Shown: positions 1-10,093 of the stretch, in pieces
How the letters are laid out: every line of letters begins with the position of its first letter
How positions within the stretch are numbered: position 1 is the first letter of the stretch
Origin: Zasmidium citrigriseum
Lineage: Eukaryota > Ascomycota > Dothideomycetes > Mycosphaerellales > Mycosphaerellaceae
DNA length: 64,000 bases
NCBI GenBank assembly: GCA_002786025.1
Contig: NHNW01000010.1
Location: 744,001 to 808,000, forward strand
Reading direction: 5' to 3'
The notes under the pieces: model-generated
Databases searched by the model: none
The model's input: the letters and a program-made list of their open reading frames with translations, nothing else
Told to the model about the DNA's origin: nothing
Made by a program: the position numbers and the translations under genes

Positions 1-1052
1 GTATATCTCTCCTCAGCACCCTGGTCTCCTGGCGCTCTCTGAGGATCCCAAACGTTCCATTCGTCGAAACAGATCGTCTGGCGAGGCACGGAGGCTGGGA
101 CGTTGTTCTCAATACGAGCCAGGTCGATCAAGCCTGAACAGATCTCGATAGCTCGCTCAGCCGAGAGTGGTGCCAGCGCATTCTTGACCGGATCGTCACT
201 TGCGGTGTAGATGTGGATGCTGTGCATGTCTATCAGGCTGGCTGTGATGTTTCCAGCACCAAGAGCATGCTGGTCCCATCTGACGCACTCTTTCAGGGTG
301 TAGTAATCCCAGGTCGAATGGCCTGTCTCACCGCAGAGGATGAGAGTGATCGAAGGATCCTGAAGCTTGAGCGCCTTAGCCCACTGGTATGCCTTTTTGG
401 CGTAGTCTTCCTTGGTCATCTGCTCGACTTGCCATGGACCCCAGCACTCGTTACCAAGAGCCCAGTACTTCACGTTGTACGGCTTTTCACGACCATTCTT
501 TCTCCGCAGATTGGCATACTCTGTGTCTCGGTCCGAATTGCAGTACTCCAGCCACGCAAGGGCTTCATCAAGGGTTCCTTTCAAATGTCAACAGCGCTCG
601 AGCGAGACGTGAAGAGATCTGGACCAACCAGTGCCAAAGTTGAGTGCTAAGTATGGTTCTGTGTTTGCTAATTCACACCACTTCATGAACTCATCCGTAC
701 CGAACTGGTTGCTCTCCACCCCAAGCCAGGCCAGTTCTGGACGTTTGGGTCTCTTCTCCTTCGGACCAACACCGTCAAGCCAATGGTATGTGGCCACGAA
801 GTTTCCTCCCGGATACCGCACAACAGGGCAATTGAGCTCCTTCATGGCGTCTAGCACGTCTTTCCGGAAGCCATGCTCGTCGATCAAGCTCTTGTTGGCA
901 TTATCGGGGTCATAAAGGCCGCCATAGATGCAACGGCCCATATGCTCTGTGAAGCCTCCATAAATATTGTCATCGATTTTGCTCAGCTTTCGATCGGGGC
1001 TGACAGAGATCTTAGGTGTTTCGCCGGACGAGAGCTGCGTGAACGTGGACAT
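1..1052 (-). CDS. GH51 alpha-L-arabinofuranosidase (3' end beyond the window)
   Basis: Retaining glycosidase that removes terminal L-arabinofuranosyl groups from arabinan and arabinoxylan. The start codon is at 1050-1052 and opens a cytosolic-type protein without an obvious signal peptide. One 51-nt intron (578-628) joins the frame across NFGTG/TLDEA. Hallmarks on the minus strand: the IYGGFTEHMGRCIYGG N-terminal motif, VRYPGGNF, and DGVGPKEKRPKR. The acid/base Glu sits in ALGNECWGP (codon 447-449, about residue 185) and the nucleophile Glu in CFDEWN (codon 60-62, about residue 314). The frame is still open at base 1, so the C-terminal beta-sandwich lies outside the window. It is divergent from the sugar transporter, which suggests a pentose-use pair. 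Family assignment is firm; the exact substrate is not visible. Confidence 0.93.
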
Positions 1053-1696
1053 TGCGCCTGGGGAATTCGAGCAGATGGAGGGAGAAGAGGGAAAGGTGCT
1101 TACGGTCTGAGAGCAATGGATGTGCTTCGAACATCTTTCAACAAACAAAGCTCTATACATGGGCAAGTGGGCCGGATGGAGCTCGACAGCACATGGGTAT
1201 GCTGTCATGTTCCTGACTTCGCTCACATGCCTCGACGGACTGCATCCTGCCCTTGGAGTGCCAAGACAGCAAACCTGCATTATCAAAACATCCAACATCT
1301 TTGATTCGCGGAAGAATTGCACCTCCTCGCTCCGGCAAAAGTACACGGGAAGGAATCCGCCGAGGAAGCGAGTGGCTTGAAGCTGGGCGAATGTCACTCC
1401 ACATTCCATGCGGAGACTCCACATGGAGACGCTTCATTCGAAGAACAATTGCTATATCGGCTAGTCGACCGGCAGGATATTGCAAACAATGCCCTAGCCG
1501 ACTTGAGCAGCTGGAGAGAAGTGCTCCGCGTGAGCCACGCCACGCGATCTGCCGAGACAAAGAGACGGGATCACGGCTCAAAGAGAATCGCATTCCTGCG
1601 GCTATAGGCATTGAGTACATATTGGGCTTGGTTTCCAGTTTTTTGGGTTGTAGGTGAGAGTTTTGACTTCAGCTTGATCGTGTGCCATTGTTAGCC
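1053..1696. promoter_or_regulatory. Bidirectional promoter with GGCTAR motifs
   Basis: This 644-bp gap separates the divergent GH51 gene and sugar transporter. It contains GGCTAG at 1459-1464, the inverted copy CTAGCC at 1494-1499 (both within CGGCTAG/CTAGCCG), and TTAGCC (inverse of GGCTAA) at 1691-1696, directly abutting the transporter ATG. GGCTAR is the described binding core of XlnR-type regulators of xylan and arabinan genes in filamentous fungi. The motifs are seen; function is inferred. The many small ORFs here look random. Confidence 0.45.
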
Positions 1697-3505
1697 ATGG
1701 CGTTGCCTCCGAAGTGGTATCAGGTTAGTTCGATCAATGCTATAGAAAGCAAACCTTGATGACTGATTGATATCTAGTTCCTCGTCTCCGTCTTCGCCTC
1801 ACTGGGCAGTGTCCTGTATGGATATGACTTGGGTGTCATTGCAGGAGCTGTTGCGTCCGAGAATTTCAAGAACACCTTCCAACCGACCAATGCTGAGACT
1901 GGAGCTGTGGTGTCCGTCTTCACGGGCGGCGCCTTCTTTGGTGCATTCTTTGCTGGACCTTCTGGAGACTATCTAGGACGAAAGAAGACGATTCTACTGG
2001 GCTCCCTGATCTTCATCTTGGGCGGTGGCCTTCAGGCTGGTGCACAAGCTCTGAGCTATCTATACGCTGGGCGAGGTATGTTGAATAGCTTCACAGCAGT
2101 AAGATTGATGCTGAGGGAGATGTAGCAATTGCTGGACTAGGTGTTGGCTTCTTGGTCATGATCGTTCCTCTCTATCAAGCAGAGCTTGCCCATCCTGATA
2201 TCCGTGGACGAGTGACGGCCTTGCAGCAGTTCATGTTGGGGATTGGAAGTCTGGTCGCCAGCTGGGTCGCCTACGCTACGTACACCTACCTTCCAGCGTC
2301 TGATAGCAACCAATGGCGCATCAGTCTGGGTATCCAGGTCGTTCCCGCCGGTTTCCTCGCCATGTTGATCATGTTCTTCCCAGAGTCTCCTCGGTAAGAC
2401 AACACTCCTCATGATCAAGGATGTGTTTTCATACTAACGTGGCATAGTTGGCTTATCGACCACGGCAAGACCGAATTCGGCCTTCGAACACTCGCCAAGT
2501 TGCACGCTCACGGCGATCAGAACGATCCATGGGTTCGCGCAGAATTCGATCAGATTCAAGAGATGATCACCTTCGAACACGAGCACGAAGCCAAGTCGTA
2601 CGCGGAGCTGTTCACGAACAAGTCCTCCTTCCGAAGGCTGTTCCTCGCCGTGTCCATTCAGGCTTCCGTTCAGATGACTGGTGTGTCTGCTATTCAATAC
2701 TACAGCCCGGACATCTTCGCACAGATTGGCATCTCTGGCTCGGATACGCTCAAGTACCAGGGTATCAGCTCGGTCATTGCTATCGTGGCTCAGTTCTGCT
2801 GTATCTTGTTCATCGACTACACGGGTAGACGATGGGCTATGATCGGTGGTAACCTTGGAAACTGCGTCACGTTTATCATTGCCACGATCTTGCTCGCCAA
2901 GTTCCCTCCTGGGGAGACCTCGAACAAGGCGGCGTCTTGGGGCTTTATTGTCATCACTTGGATCTACAACTTCAGCTTTTCGGCTACGAATGGACCTCTG
3001 TCTTGTAAGTCTCTATCTCGTAGTCCTCTGATGGCGGGGAAGTACTGACGGTGCTCTAGGGATCGTTCCGGCAGAAATCTTCGATACCCGAACTCGATCG
3101 AAGGGTGTATCGATAGCAACCATGACTTCGTTCGCCTTCAACACCATGATCGGACAGGTTACGCCAATTGCTCTCGACAACATTGGGTACCGATACTACA
3201 TCCTCTTCGTGGTGTGCAACTTCACCAATGCTGTGTTCTTCTGTAAGTCCGGTCTTCAAATCTGGCTTTCTTGTGTACGTTGAACTGACATTCTTTCAGG
3301 GGCCATTCAACCCGAGACTGCGAAGCGTCCGCTTGAGGAGATGAACTATCTGTTTACCAATGCACCTCTCTTTGTGCCTGGTATGAGCAAGAGTGATTGG
3401 GACCAGCACGATCTGCAGCACAGAGTGGCAGAAGCTGAGGCAAAGGGAAGCATTAGCAGTCATGCTGAGGAGGTGCATGGCCATGGTCAGTATAACAAGG
3501 CGTAG
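1697..3505 (+). CDS. MFS sugar transporter (hexose/pentose porter family)
   Basis: Twelve-helix sugar:proton symporter of the plasma membrane, 512 aa after splicing. Exons: 1697-1723, 1778-2075, 2126-2393, 2448-3004, 3060-3242, 3300-3505; all five introns are 50-57 nt with GT..AG ends and the frame holds throughout. Family signatures in order: LYGYDLGVIAGA in helix 1, GDYLGRKKT after helix 2, a PESPRWL motif before the central loop, QMTGVSAIQYYSP in helix 7, TGRRWAM, PAEIFDTRTRSKG, and PETAKRPLEEM at the end of helix 12. The C-tail is short and His-rich. Divergence from a GH51 arabinofuranosidase points to an arabinose or other plant-wall sugar, but substrate cannot be read from sequence alone. 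Confidence 0.92.
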
Positions 3506-3720
3506 ACAGCCACTTCAGTAGACGAGAATGAGTAGCAGAGTATAGATACGTGAGAAATGAATGGTGTAGAGTAGTGAACGTTCAATCTGTGGCCTCAGGC
3601 GTCAACGAAGCCAATTCCGCAGCGCTCCACTTTCGCGTGTTGGCGTCGCGTCTTCCATCCGAGCGATCGACTTCCACTTCTCCAACTCTTCCATCTCGAC
3701 CAACTCATCCTACACCAATA

Positions 3721-4896
3721 ATGGCGCTCCTCGTAGACAAACATCGCCCTCGCTCCCTCGACGCCCTCACCTACCACCCCGAACTCTCAGACCGCCTTCG
3801 AGCCCTCGCCAACTCCGGCGACTTCCCCCATCTCCTCATCTACGGCCCCTCAGGCGCGGGCAAAAAGACGCGAATCACAGCAACCCTACGAGCACTCTAC
3901 GGACCCGGTGTAGAAAAGATCAAAATCGACAGTCGCGTCTTCCAGACAACGAGCAACCGGAAACTGGAGTTCAACATCGTCTCTTCGAACTACCATCTGG
4001 AAATCACGCCCTCAGATGTGGGCAACTACGACCGCGTGGTCGTGCAGGATTTGCTGAAAGAGGTGGCTCAGACACAACAGGTAGACCTTTCAGCGAAGCA
4101 GAGATTCAAAGTTGTGGTCATCAATGAGGCGGATCATTTAACCAGGGATGCGCAGGCTGCGTTGAGACGGACGATGGAGAAGTACAGTCCGAATCTGCGA
4201 TTGATCTTGCTGGCAAACAGTACGAGTAATATCATCGCGCCGATTCGGTCTCGTTGTCTGCTGGTGAGAGTTGCGGCGCCGACGGAGGATGAGATTGTCG
4301 AGGTGCTGGCTCAGGTGGGCAAGGATGAGAGGTATACTTCGTGCGAACCTTTGGAGAGGAGGATTGCAAGGGATAGTAAGAGGAATTTGAGGAGAGCTTT
4401 GTTGATGTTTGAGGCGGTGCATGCGCAGAAGTGAGTGTCATAAGAAAGTCCAAGAGATACTATTGCTAATGGTGTGACAGTGAGAATGTGTCTGAGAAGA
4501 CACCAATTCCACCACCGGATTGGGAAGCGCTCATCGAGGTCATTGCGAAGGATATCATCGAAGAACGAAGCCCAGCACGCATTTTGCAAACTCGAGCCAA
4601 ACTGTACGACCTGCTCACTCATTGCATCCCGGCTACGACAATGCTGAAAGTGAGCTCGTACCATCTTTCAAGCCAACCTCATAAGCTGACTGACATTTCT
4701 CCAGACCCTCACCTTCAAACTCATGCCCAAGCTAGACGACAGCCTCAAGGCAGACGTCGTCAAATGGAGCGCCTTCTACGAGCATCGCATTCGAACAGGC
4801 TCCAAGGTCATCTTCCATTTGGAGGCGTTTGTGGCCAAGTTCATGCGCATCTACGAAGGTCATCTGTTGGGCATGGATATGGACTTTGACGATTGA
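3721..4896 (+). CDS. RFC5: Replication factor C subunit 5 (clamp loader small subunit)
   Basis: Small AAA+ subunit of the RFC clamp loader that places PCNA on DNA in the nucleus; ortholog of yeast Rfc5 / human RFC3. Exons 3721-4430, 4481-4649 and 4705-4896 give 356 aa, the usual length. Visible: the start block LLVDKHRPRSLD, Walker A variant GPSGAGKKTR (residues about 42-51), the ASN-RKLE/ITPSD region typical of this subunit, NEADHL in place of a DEAD box, the QAALRRTMEKYS sensor block and the SRC motif (IRSRCLLVR). The ATG at 3721 is chosen because family similarity begins there; the frame is open further upstream. It follows the sugar transporter in tandem with a 215-bp gap. Confidence 0.95.
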
Positions 4897-5180
4897 TGGG
4901 AGGATCAGTTTGTTCCGTTTCATTCACATGTCTATCTGTTTGTCGGCCTTAGCGCGGCGTTGGGGGAAAAGAACTACTGCTGCATGTGGCCCCGCTTGTT
5001 GCATCATCGTCAGATGCGAGATCGTCTATTCAAATGGCAAGCTCAATGGATCAAGATTGACTTTCCAGTACCTCACCTCTGTCCGTCTGTGCCATTGCAA
5101 GTCCAACTCAACAAACCGAAAATCAACTTCTACAAGACGGCAATCTCTCACAAAACGTCCACACGACCCAGCAATCCAAC

Positions 5181-5588
5181 ATGTCTTCAAAACTTATGGA
5201 CACAGAAGTCGGCGGCGAACAGACCCAGTACAAACCCCACCATTCTAGACATCTTCAACCCACCTCACTAATCCGCCTGCTCAGATACGAAGGCTCCCAC
5301 ACGGAAAGCACACCGCACAAGAAATCCGGCGGCCAACTCGGCAACGCCGAAACCACGACCGACCCATCGCAGACTAATAGTGCAGCTGAGGAGCGGGCGA
5401 AACGAGGACAGCAGACAGCGGAGAATATCCGATATGGACAGACGATTTCGGAAGGTGGTGTAAGTGGGTTCACCACGGGACAGCAGGGCCAGGCGGATAA
5501 GGTCGAGGAGAGTGGTGATGGGGCGAAGGAGAGGGTTGCGGCGGGGTATGGTGGGGCGAAGGATATGGATCGGGAGGTTGGAGCATGA
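5181..5588 (+). CDS. Small hydrophilic Gly/Gln-rich hypothetical protein
   Basis: No family recognised. The unspliced frame gives 135 aa. A well-formed 57-nt intron (5228-5284, GTAC..CTCAG with a CTAAT branch) is in phase and would shorten the product to 116 aa, joining EQTQ to YEGSHTES. The product is rich in Gly, Gln, Thr and charged residues, with no signal peptide, membrane segment or cysteine, which resembles small disordered stress-type proteins of fungi (inference). It lies 284 bp downstream of RFC5 on the same strand. Confidence 0.55.
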   Translation: MSSKLMDTEVGGEQTQYKPHHSRHLQPTSLIRLLRYEGSHTESTPHKKSGGQLGNAETTTDPSQTNSAAEERAKRGQQTAENIRYGQTISEGGVSGFTTGQQGQADKVEESGDGAKERVAAGYGGAKDMDREVGA

Positions 5589-8228
5589 AGAGTTCGTGAG
5601 ATGGGTTCAATATGGGGTCGTCGACGTCGGCGAGATCAGTGGTGAAGGAGAACAGTACAATCGAGCCCAAAGACCAGCATTTGAAGTGGTCGGTACTTTC
5701 GGCGCCATGAGGATGGAAGATTCGCCAGAGAACAAAGCTACAAATATACAGCGTCAGTATCAAGCAGATTGGCGAGAAGCTTACAACGCAAAAGACGCCT
5801 ATAAGGCCTCAAAGTACATGCTGTACTTCTGCACAAGCATCGAAAGGCGCAGCAGTCTTGTCGATCGTGCCTGACTGCCCCAAGAACGCTTCTTAGGATC
5901 GCCCTTGAAACCATGCCATCGAAGGGTGTGCCAACGTGACGAGCCCACGAACAACCTGGCGACGGATAGTGATACGGAACGGGAGGGTGTTTCGAATTCT
6001 CAACGATGCCGCGGTCGGTATATCTATCGGCTCTGGCTGGTGATGAGGCAAGTCGAAACCATTTTCACTGTCGTGTTTGTCGAACGGGTCGTCATGCCGC
6101 AGACTGGTGTGGTGTTTCAGGGTCAGTGATCGCATCGTTTGGAGGTGCTTGCTGGCTGTGATATCCAGTACGGTCGAATCGCACTCTCATCACGAACTAG
6201 AAGGTGGTTGAGATGGAGCAGAATGGTCAGTATCTCCTAGCGCCAAAGAGAGATCCATCGGTTCAGGTGGTTCACGCCGGATCTTCGGCGCGCAGGGAAG
6301 GCACGACCTCTCTCGACTTCATCTCGTCTTCTTCCCTCCTTCTTCCACTCTTCGACACCGACAAGAAAATGTCTTCGAATCGACGCGCAATCCGTCTTGG
6401 TTGTTCCACACGAAAAGAGGCTCGCTTCCAGGTCGGCTACGGCTAGCACATCCAGCCAAGGCCTCGCAGCGGAACCATTGGGCCAGGACATCCTGAGCGC
6501 AATTCGGCGTCATTTTGCAGCCGGCCACGTGTGTCGCAGGCCAGTAGGCCAGTCTCATCAACAGCCGGGAGGCAGACTCTGGGTGAGGCGTCTCGGACTG
6601 CAAAGCAGCAGAGGGCGTCCAAGGCGCGATCATGGCGCAGGGCGAGGAACATGTTCTCGACGCCGACAAGCTTGGAGCGGCCACACACGCGATTAAGGCG
6701 CATGTCGCCAAGGCGAATCAGGCCGAAGCAGATCGCGATTCCCCTCTCCGATTTCACACTCCAGGCCGGCCTTGAAACGCAGAAAGGAGAGTTGGGCGTC
6801 GCAGGGGGTGGCCTGTCGCTGGACAGGAGGCCCAGAGTGAGAGAGACTGTCCGCCGCCGCCGCCGCACCATGCCACCGCCGCCAAAGGCTCTAACGTTTG
6901 CCACCAGCGACAGCGCTTCCAATTGAGCACTTTGGCTGATTGTCAATCAATTCAAGATGAACCATCAGCACGCTAGTCGCCAAATGCCCCGTCCCGCGTG
7001 CAGAGCGGTTGCACAGCGCTCCTATTTTTCGCTATTTTGGCCCGGCCTTGTTGAGGGTTGAATGCTGCGATCAACGATGTGCCTGGACGAAGCAGAGCGT
7101 GCACTCCACCGGCGAAGATCAACATTCACTCTCTACGCGCGTCGAGTCTGAGGAAGTTGGGGAAATCCTAGCGAGCCACCACCAGTTTCCTATTTGGCCA
7201 CCGATTTTCCATTGAAATCAGGATATCTCGTTCTCTCGCGGGCGGATCGGAGAGCTTTTAAGCACAATCTTGTTCGCGAGATCGTGGCGACTATTGTGCT
7301 TTTTTCCCGGGCTCGAAATATGCACTTTTAAGGTTGCTATGCGACCCTAAAGAAAGTCCTTAGATCGAATGTTCTTATAACGATTCCTCCCCCAATCTTA
7401 GAGCTTTTCGAACGCGGAACAAAGTGTCCTAAGGGAACGTATTGCTCCGCATCGAATGCACTTTTCGGATTGTCTCTACGACCCACGAGTGAGAACATAC
7501 TCGTAGAATATGTTGATTCGTGGTGGCCAAATAGGAAACCAGTGGTGGCTCGCTAGGAATCCCCAGGAAGTTGGTGAGATTTTGATTCGCTATTCGCCGG
7601 CGGTAGCCCCAGGTGATCACTCTCCACAAACAGCTAAAAGCGGCAACGGCGCGGCATGGTTAGCGCAGCGTCTGGAGACCTTCCATCTGCTGCCCCTGGC
7701 CGCTCCCGGACACATGGCCGCGCTCTGTTTCGCCTCCGCGACGAGCATCCGCCCGCATACTGCCCCCGGGATGCCGCAGCATTATCCCGGATGACTCGCC
7801 GTAACAAGAAACAGTGACCAGGAAGAGACGCAAGGTCAGCTCGTTTGCGCGACCTGAGCGCACGCAAAGGCCATTGACAGAGCCGCCCCGGCGCCTCGCT
7901 CTCGCCAGAACAGACTTCCAGCCGATCGTCAGGAACAGGAAGGTCCCTGCACCTGTAATCTAACAGCGATGGCCATTAGCACAACCGTCGAGGGCTGCTA
8001 ATGAAGGTGCAATTTCGTCTGTTCCCGCAGTCACCTGAATCATCCAGGTCGATATAAGCACCTCCATGTCGTTTCACACCCTCTCTCTTGCTTGTCCACG
8101 AACCCACGACAAACTTACCTTATTGTAATACTTGACTTCGGTCGTCCTCTCTTTTAGAGCCAGCTCTTGTCACTCATTGTCACTCGTTTTTTGCACGTTT
8201 TAACGAAAAACCTCACCGAACCGTCAAG
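5589..8228. other. Gene-poor intergenic stretch with one MITE
   Basis: There is no convincing multi-exon gene. Overlapping ORFs on both strands at 6,300-6,950 are arginine-rich and mutually shadowing. The best protein-like piece is a 47-codon ATG ORF at 6632-6775 (+), Ala/Asp/His-rich and helix-like, possibly an exon, but no splice partner could be fixed. A MITE occupies 7159-7564. The last 200 bp before 8229 (TATAA-like ATATAAG at about 8052, CT-rich tracts) look like the promoter and 5' leader of the wall-protein gene. Confidence 0.5.
7159..7564. mobile_element. Non-autonomous hAT-like MITE (406 bp)
   Basis: The left end starts GGGGAAATCCTAGCGAGCC and the right end, read inverted, GGGGATTCCTAGCGAGCC. 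The inverted termini run about 44 bp (7159-7202 and 7522-7564) with four mismatches or gaps. An identical 8-bp direct repeat AGGAAGTT flanks both ends (7151-7158 and 7565-7572), the target-site size typical of hAT transposons. The interior has no coding capacity but holds a second small inverted repeat (AAGCACAAT at 7259, ATTGTGCTT at 7294). Composition is not RIP-like, so it escaped RIP, as expected for a copy near or below the length threshold. The superfamily call rests only on the 8-bp duplication. Confidence 0.75.
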
Positions 8229-9411
8229 ATGAAGTACTCGTTCGTCGCCGCCGCTCTCTTCGCCAGCGCCATGGCCGTCCCGGCCTGGCAGCCAGAGGGC
8301 TACGGATCAGAGGAGCACAGCCCTGAGGGTGAGTAGGGAGTGAAACGCCTGGTGGCGAGAGGGAAAAGCATTCAGCAACTGACAACACCGCAAGGCTACG
8401 GCTACTCTGCTTCCACCACCTGCACTGAGGAGGTCCCAAGCTACCCAATGACCACTCCTCCAGCTGCTCCCACCTACCCAGCTCAACCACCAAAGCAGCC
8501 CGAGCAGCCAGAGCAGCCACCAAAGGCTCCTGAGTACCCACCACACGCTCCTGAGTCCTACCCACCAAAGGCTCCCGAGTCCTCCCCACCAGCTGCCCCA
8601 ACCTACCCAGCGCAGCCACCAAAGAGCCCAGAGATGCCCCCGGCTGCCCCAACCTACCCAGCTCAGCCTCCCAAGAGCCCTGAGATGCCACCGGCCGCCC
8701 CATCTTACCCAGCTCAGCCACCAAAGAGCCCGGAGATGCCCCCGGCTGCTCCTTCGTACCCAGCCCAGCCACCGGCCAGCCCAGAAATGCCCCCGGCTGC
8801 TCCTTCGTACCCAGCCCAGCCACCGGCCAGTCCTGAGATGCCACCAGCTGGTGAGTGTAGTGCGACCTCGTTCGCGGCGGCATGTTGTGGATTCGGCGCA
8901 TCAGAATCCGATGAAGGCCAATCGCGACATGGCGTTGTGGACGGGATAGAATCATCTCACGAAACCCTTCAACTGACGAATCTACAGCCCCATCTTACCC
9001 AGCTCAGCCCCCAGCTAGCCCAGAGATGCCCAAGCCAGCTCCTCCAGGTGCCATCCCATACCCACCCCAGAACTCTGGCCCAGCCAGTAAGTAGAAACGT
9101 CGAAGACGCATAACGATCAGTGTTGATGATCACCTAGGCATGCCCGTTGCTCCCTACCCATCTGGCTCGATGGCTCCCCCGGCCCCATACCCAACTGGCA
9201 CTGGTGCTCCAGTTCCCCCAGTCATGGGCCCAACCGGCACCGGCGCTGTCCCGTAAGTTCAAAATCATCTTCGCTAGATTCATCAGTTTTCTAACACATC
9301 TGTAGATACCCAAGCAGCTCGCCCATCACCCCATACCAGGGTGCCGGCAACGCTCTCAACGCCGCCGGTCTCCTCGCGGGTCTCGGTGCCGTCATCGCTC
9401 TCTTCATCTAA
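8229..9411 (+). CDS. Proline-rich, GPI-type cell-wall protein
   Basis: Predicted secreted wall protein of 291 aa. Exons: 8229-8328, 8395-8850, 8988-9086, 9138-9252, 9306-9411. The N-terminus MKYSFVAAALFASAMAVPA is a signal peptide. The centre is tandem repeats of a 17-residue unit of the type PPAAPTYPAQPPKSPEM. The C-terminus is a hydrophobic tail (AAGLLAGLGAVIALFI) preceded by small residues, the layout of a GPI attachment signal. There are few cysteines and no catalytic domain, so a structural or surface-coat role is inferred. Introns 2-4 interrupt the repetitive region, which is unusual for a repeat array. The long 5' leader is pyrimidine-rich. A frame on the opposite strand is a by-product of the repeats. 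Confidence 0.85.
8585..8850 (+). repeat. 51-bp coding minisatellite
   Basis: About five tandem 51-bp units encode the 17-residue Pro-Ala-Tyr repeat; a further unit resumes after intron 2 at 8988, and a degenerate half unit lies near 8455. Units differ mainly at third codon positions and by Thr/Ser and Lys/Ala swaps (PTYP/PSYP, PPKS/PPAS), so the array has evolved by unit duplication. Confidence 0.8.
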
Positions 9412-10093
9412 GCGGATACTTGCACGCAATGTACGGTCATATCTGGCCACCTGGAAAAACCAAAAGCCAAGCGGCTATGACCTTGCATAGGATACAGGCG
9501 CAAGATACCCGGCCTCCGATGATGACGACGACGTCTTTCTCGACAACCGCGCATTTGGGCGTGGGCGAAGGGACGGAGTTGTTATACAAGAGAGACATTC
9601 CCTTATCATCTCAGATGTCAAGTTATTGTGGTTGGATACGTCTCTTGCGGTTTGTACTAATGTTAATCGAGCTTTTTTGTGCATCAACAACACATACATA
9701 TCAAAATGTTTTTTCAAAGACGTGGGCATAAGCTGGTGTGTTGTGTGGGTGTCAAGATTACTAGCACGGCGACGACTCGACGTACAGAATGGTTAGGTAA
9801 CTTATAAACCTACAGTTTTTGTTTGTGTTTTGAATGTTGCTTGGCCTTTCTCTTCGTCTTGTGTCTCTCGTACATGTCTTCTTGTTCATCTGCTGGCGCT
9901 TCGCCCACGGTATACATTATGCTTCATGCTGTATATATTGGCTAGCCAACAAGATTGTTTTTGTTCTCTTCTGATCATTTCCCTGCCGTCGTTCGAACTC
10001 ATCCTTTCTTGATCATTTCCCTCCCGTTCTTGAAATTTCCTTGAGGAAATTTGTTCTCATGAAGTCATCTCCCAAGGTTCCTGAATCAATCTT
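9412..10093. other. Convergent 3' intergenic region
   Basis: The gap between the wall-protein stop and the methyltransferase stop holds T-rich stretches consistent with two 3' UTRs. No gene or repeat seen. Confidence 0.5.

Noticed and set aside
6443..6946. 167-codon minus and 131-codon plus overlapping ORFs
   Set aside because: Arg-rich, mutually overlapping, no family resemblance; typical of GC-rich non-coding DNA.
8224..8955. 243-codon minus-strand ORF opposite the wall-protein gene
   Set aside because: It mirrors the 51-bp repeats, crosses the + strand introns and has repeat-derived low complexity; the + strand gene has a signal peptide, GPI tail and splice sites.
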